This document shows, one piece after another, positions 42,567-44,199 of a DNA stretch of 44,199 bases. The translations under genes and the position numbers were made by a program. The notes below the pieces were generated by a model that saw only the letters and a program-made list of their open reading frames with translations, was not told the DNA's origin and made no database searches. The first letter of the stretch is position 1; each line of letters starts with the position of its first letter. Source of the DNA: an uncultured bacterium (GTDB lineage Bacteria; Bacillota; Clostridia; Lachnospirales; Lachnospiraceae); NCBI GenBank assembly GCA_905215155.1, contig CAJMPJ010000030.1:1-44199 (forward strand). Reading direction: 5' to 3'.

Positions 42567-42776
42567 TCACTCTTTGTCTCTCCCTGATAAGTGATCACAT
42601 GTATTAATTTTTTCTATTCCTCCATCTGCCGCCACGGCTTTCAACCCCCGCCGAATTAACTCTTTCATCATCCCGTTCTGAGTTATATTTCCAAAATACT
42701 TCTTTCTGACTGCCTTCAACTCAGCCTCCATGTCTGTCGTTAGAGAGATTGTAAACCGTTTCAAGCGTGTACCCAT
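42567..42776 (-). CDS. Ribbon-helix-helix (CopG/Arc-like) regulator
   Basis: A 69-residue protein. The ribbon is RLKRFTISLTTDMEAELKAV and the two helices follow (KYFGNITQNGMMKELIRRGLKAV), the usual RHH layout. The C-terminal 20 residues are polar. AAAGGAGAAGG precedes the ATG. It is divergent from a second RHH gene and shares the operator region 42801-42894. Lack of an adjacent toxin gene makes a toxin-antitoxin role unproven. Confidence 0.8.
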   Translation of the reverse strand: MGTRLKRFTISLTTDMEAELKAVRKKYFGNITQNGMMKELIRRGLKAVAADGGIEKINTCDHLSGRDKE

Positions 42777-42800
42777 TGATTCCTTCTCCTTTCCGTCCAG

Positions 42801-42894
42801 TGGTTCACTGAACCTGACAGTTTAATTATATTGGTTCACCGATTCACTGTCAATACCCTTATTGCATAACATCTTTACTTCTCTGGTTCACTGA
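42801..42894. promoter_or_regulatory. Shared operator repeats of the divergent RHH pair
   Basis: The motif TGGTTCACTGA occurs at 42801-42811 and 42884-42894, and TGGTTCACCGA at 42832-42842, followed directly by TTCACTG. All point the same way. The middle copy lies in the spacer of the minus-strand promoter, the right copy lies in the spacer of the plus-strand promoter, and the left copy lies just downstream of the minus-strand -10. RHH dimers bind short direct or inverted repeats, so this is a likely autoregulatory operator. Confidence 0.75.
42825..42853 (-). promoter_or_regulatory. Promoter of the 42567-42776 RHH gene
   Basis: Minus strand TTGACA (42853-42848), a 17-base spacer, TATAAT (42830-42825). 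Both hexamers are full consensus. Confidence 0.85.
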
Positions 42895-42902
42895 TGTATA
42901 AT
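42874..42902 (+). promoter_or_regulatory. Promoter of the 42932-43102 RHH gene
   Basis: TTTACT (42874-42879), a 17-base spacer, TATAAT (42897-42902). An operator copy fills most of the spacer. Confidence 0.7.
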
Positions 42903-42931
42903 TAGAATAATTTATAGACGAGGTGATTGAT

Positions 42932-43102
42932 ATGGCTACAAATAAACCAAGATATACCGTTTCTGTTGATGATGAATTGTTTAAAGAAATTGAAGACTTT
43001 CGTTTTGAGAACCGTTTCCAGACCAGATCTGAAGCGACAGTGGAGCTGATCCGGTTGGGACTCCGCGCGCTTCGCAAGGAGAGAGAAGAGAAAAAGAATT
43101 GA
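42932..43102 (+). CDS. Second ribbon-helix-helix regulator (56 residues)
   Basis: A 56-residue protein, below the usual cut-off. GAGGTGAT precedes ATG 42932. The ribbon reads RYTVSVDDELFKEIEDFRFE and the helices NRFQTRSEATVELIRLGLRA, ending in a basic/acidic RKEREEKKN tail. The RSEATVELIRLGL stretch is classical RHH_1. It is similar in design to, but not an obvious duplicate of, the divergent RHH protein. Both may bind the shared repeats, singly or as a mixture. Confidence 0.85.
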   Translation: MATNKPRYTVSVDDELFKEIEDFRFENRFQTRSEATVELIRLGLRALRKEREEKKN

Positions 43103-43125
43103 ATTGATTTTTGACAGAAAAAACG

Positions 43126-43233
43126 TAAACGGTAGTCCATAGGTATCTCCGTAAAACTCGTAGTTTTTTAAAGATAAGGACATTATCTCAAAAAAAACTA
43201 GCTAGAAGCGAGGTACCTATGGACTACCGTTTA
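43126..43233. repeat. Palindromic element of about 108 bases with 20-base terminal inverted repeats
   Basis: The arms TAAACGGTAGTCCATAGGTA (43126-43145) and its exact reverse complement (43214-43233) flank 68 bases. The core itself folds imperfectly (GTAGTTTTTTAAAGATAA near 43160-43177 against TTATCTCAAAAAAAACTAG). It could be a MITE-like element or a transposon end, or act as an RHH-gene terminator. A third copy of the first 15 bases of the arm lies at 44156-44170. Confidence 0.75.
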
Positions 43234-43291
43234 TGTATTTAATTTCAAGGTATGCATTGACTGTAAGCGCTCCATAGTAAGTACCATCACA

Positions 43292-43344
43292 AAAGAGGGT
43301 GTCGCAAAATCACCAAAATAAGGTGATGGAGTGACACCCTCTTT
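43292..43344. terminator. Strong double-stem hairpin upstream of istA
   Basis: AAAGAGGGTGTC (43292-43303) and GACACCCTCTTT (43333-43344) form a 12-base perfect stem, and ATCACC (43309-43314) and GGTGAT (43322-43327) form a hairpin inside it. T-rich sequence follows. It may stop transcription entering the IS or be part of an insertion-sequence end. Confidence 0.65.
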
Positions 43345-43521
43345 CTGTTTAGGCAAAAAAACAGGAAAGCCTCCTGCTTTGTGGATTTGTTTAGTGTAAA
43401 ATAAAACTGTAACGAAATGCAATCCAAAAGTGTAACACTCCCTGCATCAAAAAATCCATTGTAACACCCTTCCAAATCCATTATCCTTATGTTTGTCGAG
43501 AACTTAAGGAGGAAGAAAGGA

Positions 43522-44181
43522 ATGTTATCAACGGATGATATCAAGTATATCAAACGTCTCTACGAAAGTGAAGGGATTTCCATCCGTGAAATCATGCGCC
43601 GGACAGGCTATCACTATGAAACTGTTAAAAAATACCTGGACATGGAGGACTTCAATGAGCCTCTTCATCCACCAAAGGATTCAACCTCTCTATTGGATCC
43701 ACTGAAGCCTGTCATAGATCAATGGCTCCTTGATGATTTAAAAGCTCCACGCAAACAGCGTCATACTGCAAAGCGTGTGTTTGAACGGTTGCTGGCTGAA
43801 TACCCGCAAATGCTTGAAGTAAAACTCCGCACCGTTCAGTATTATGTATCTCAAAAGAAAAAGGAATTATTTCAATCACAGCAGAAAGCATATCTTCCGC
43901 TGTATCATCCGCCAGGTGAAGCACAGATAGACTTTGGACATTTCTCTTATATCAATAATTCTGGAGAGATGACAGATGCATTGAAACTGACGATGTCATT
44001 TCCCTTCAGCAATCATTCCTACTGTCAGATATTTGGTGGTGAGAACCAGCAATGCCTGCTCCAGGGAATGAAAAATATCTTTGAGTACATGGGAAAAGTT
44101 CCTAACAGGATTGTATTTGACAATCTCTCCAGTGCAGTAGCACATATGGGAAAGGTAAACGGTAGTCCATGCATACCTTGA
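43522..44181 (+). pseudogene. Truncated IS21-family transposase IstA
   Basis: 219 residues of an IstA, about half of the usual length. The start is ATG 43522 with AAGGAGG upstream. An HTH (IKRLYESEGISIREIMRRTGYHYETVKKYL) lies at about 7-36. The integrase core begins with GEAQIDFGHFSYIN (first catalytic Asp) and continues to RIVFDNLSSAV (second Asp). The third catalytic residue and the C-terminus are missing. After AHMGK (near 44153) the frame runs into the TAAACGGTAGTCCAT repeat (VNGSPCIP, stop), so it is broken there. istB is absent. The reading could reflect a true deletion or an assembly end. Confidence 0.8.
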
Positions 44182-44199
44182 AATTAAATACCGCCATTT

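Larger units (their letters stand above)
43235..44191. mobile_element. IS21-family remnant bounded by 23-base inverted repeats
   Basis: The sequence at 43235-43257 recurs as an exact reverse complement at 44169-44191, close to the window end. Between them lies a truncated IS21 transposase gene and three TGTAAC direct repeats (43408, 43431 and 43460), which resemble IS21 left-end binding repeats. No istB is present. The boundary of the original insertion is not clear, and the right copy is fused to a TAAACGGTAGTCCAT motif. Confidence 0.6.

Noticed and set aside
42380..42607. Plus-strand frame of 75 codons rich in Ser, Pro and His
   Set aside because: It starts with TTG without a ribosome binding site and overlaps the end of the antisense RHH gene, whose start is well supported.
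42567..43102. Classical toxin-antitoxin pair
   Set aside because: Both genes look like RHH DNA-binding proteins and no toxin (RelE, MazF, PIN, HicA-like) is seen beside either.
42859..43183. Two overlapping minus-strand frames opposite the 56-residue RHH gene
   Set aside because: They are shadows of the RHH gene, which has GAGGTGAT, a promoter and a clear family pattern.
43103..44199. CRISPR array, from the recurring 15-, 20- and 23-base sequences
   Set aside because: The copies differ in orientation and spacing, with no regular repeat-spacer units and no cas genes.

Overview
The window looks like chromosomal DNA of an anaerobic, low-to-medium GC Firmicute of the Lachnospiraceae (Clostridium cluster XIVa, Lacrimispora-like). 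The evidence is a SCIFF peptide with its radical SAM maturase beside tgt-yajC and a TIGR04086 membrane protein, a pheB-type ACT regulator ahead of hom and lysC, a long-form HPF, choline-binding-like wall repeats, and strong AGGAGG ribosome binding sites with TTGACA/TATAAT promoters. The organism assignment is inference. Most genes lie on the minus strand.

Layout. 1-360: two tRNA-Ser genes on the minus strand behind tandem promoters; a boxA-like leader at the left edge suggests an rRNA operon just outside. 500-1311: a small unknown protein and a divergent Xre regulator. 1340-8285: a minus-strand block for isoprenoid precursor (ispD), the tRNA t6A modification machinery (tsaD, tsaE, tsaB), rimI, RNase Z, a small zinc-ribbon protein and tex. 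8454-12194: two small membrane proteins, then lysC, hom and an ACT/HTH regulator whose promoter carries an unusual inverted repeat. 12222-16017: prfB, with its programmed +1 frameshift, and secA. 16018-16632: a 600-base gene-free region full of DnaA-box sequences. 16633-19062: hpf, trxB and an SDR reductase. 19300-23063: the SCIFF operon (peptide, maturase, tgt, yajC) and TIGR04086. 23169-26713: lspA-like, a divergent ClpX paralogue and an HtrA protease.

26838-39633 is a surface-polysaccharide locus on the minus strand: a ThDP enzyme, NAD-dependent epimerase, C-methyltransferase-type enzyme, zinc alcohol dehydrogenase, three GT2 glycosyltransferases, a polyprenyl-phosphate sugar transferase and an LCP ligase with a repetitive tail. 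Together these could make an unusual (branched or C-methylated) sugar, assemble a glycan on a lipid carrier and attach it to the wall. A secreted wall-binding-repeat protein follows on the plus strand.

41474-44199 is an accessory right end. It has a zinc-ribbon/coiled-coil protein facing a 49-residue coiled-coil protein across a shared stem-loop, a possible 10-codon leader ORF, a divergent pair of ribbon-helix-helix regulators sharing operators, a roughly 108-base palindromic element, and a truncated IS21-family transposase bounded by inverted repeats. Several genes here are too short for standard ORF cut-offs. The most interesting points are the polysaccharide sugar-modification genes, the DnaA-box cluster, the divergent RHH module and the facing coiled-coil pair. 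All function calls rest on reading the translated sequences; no database search was possible.
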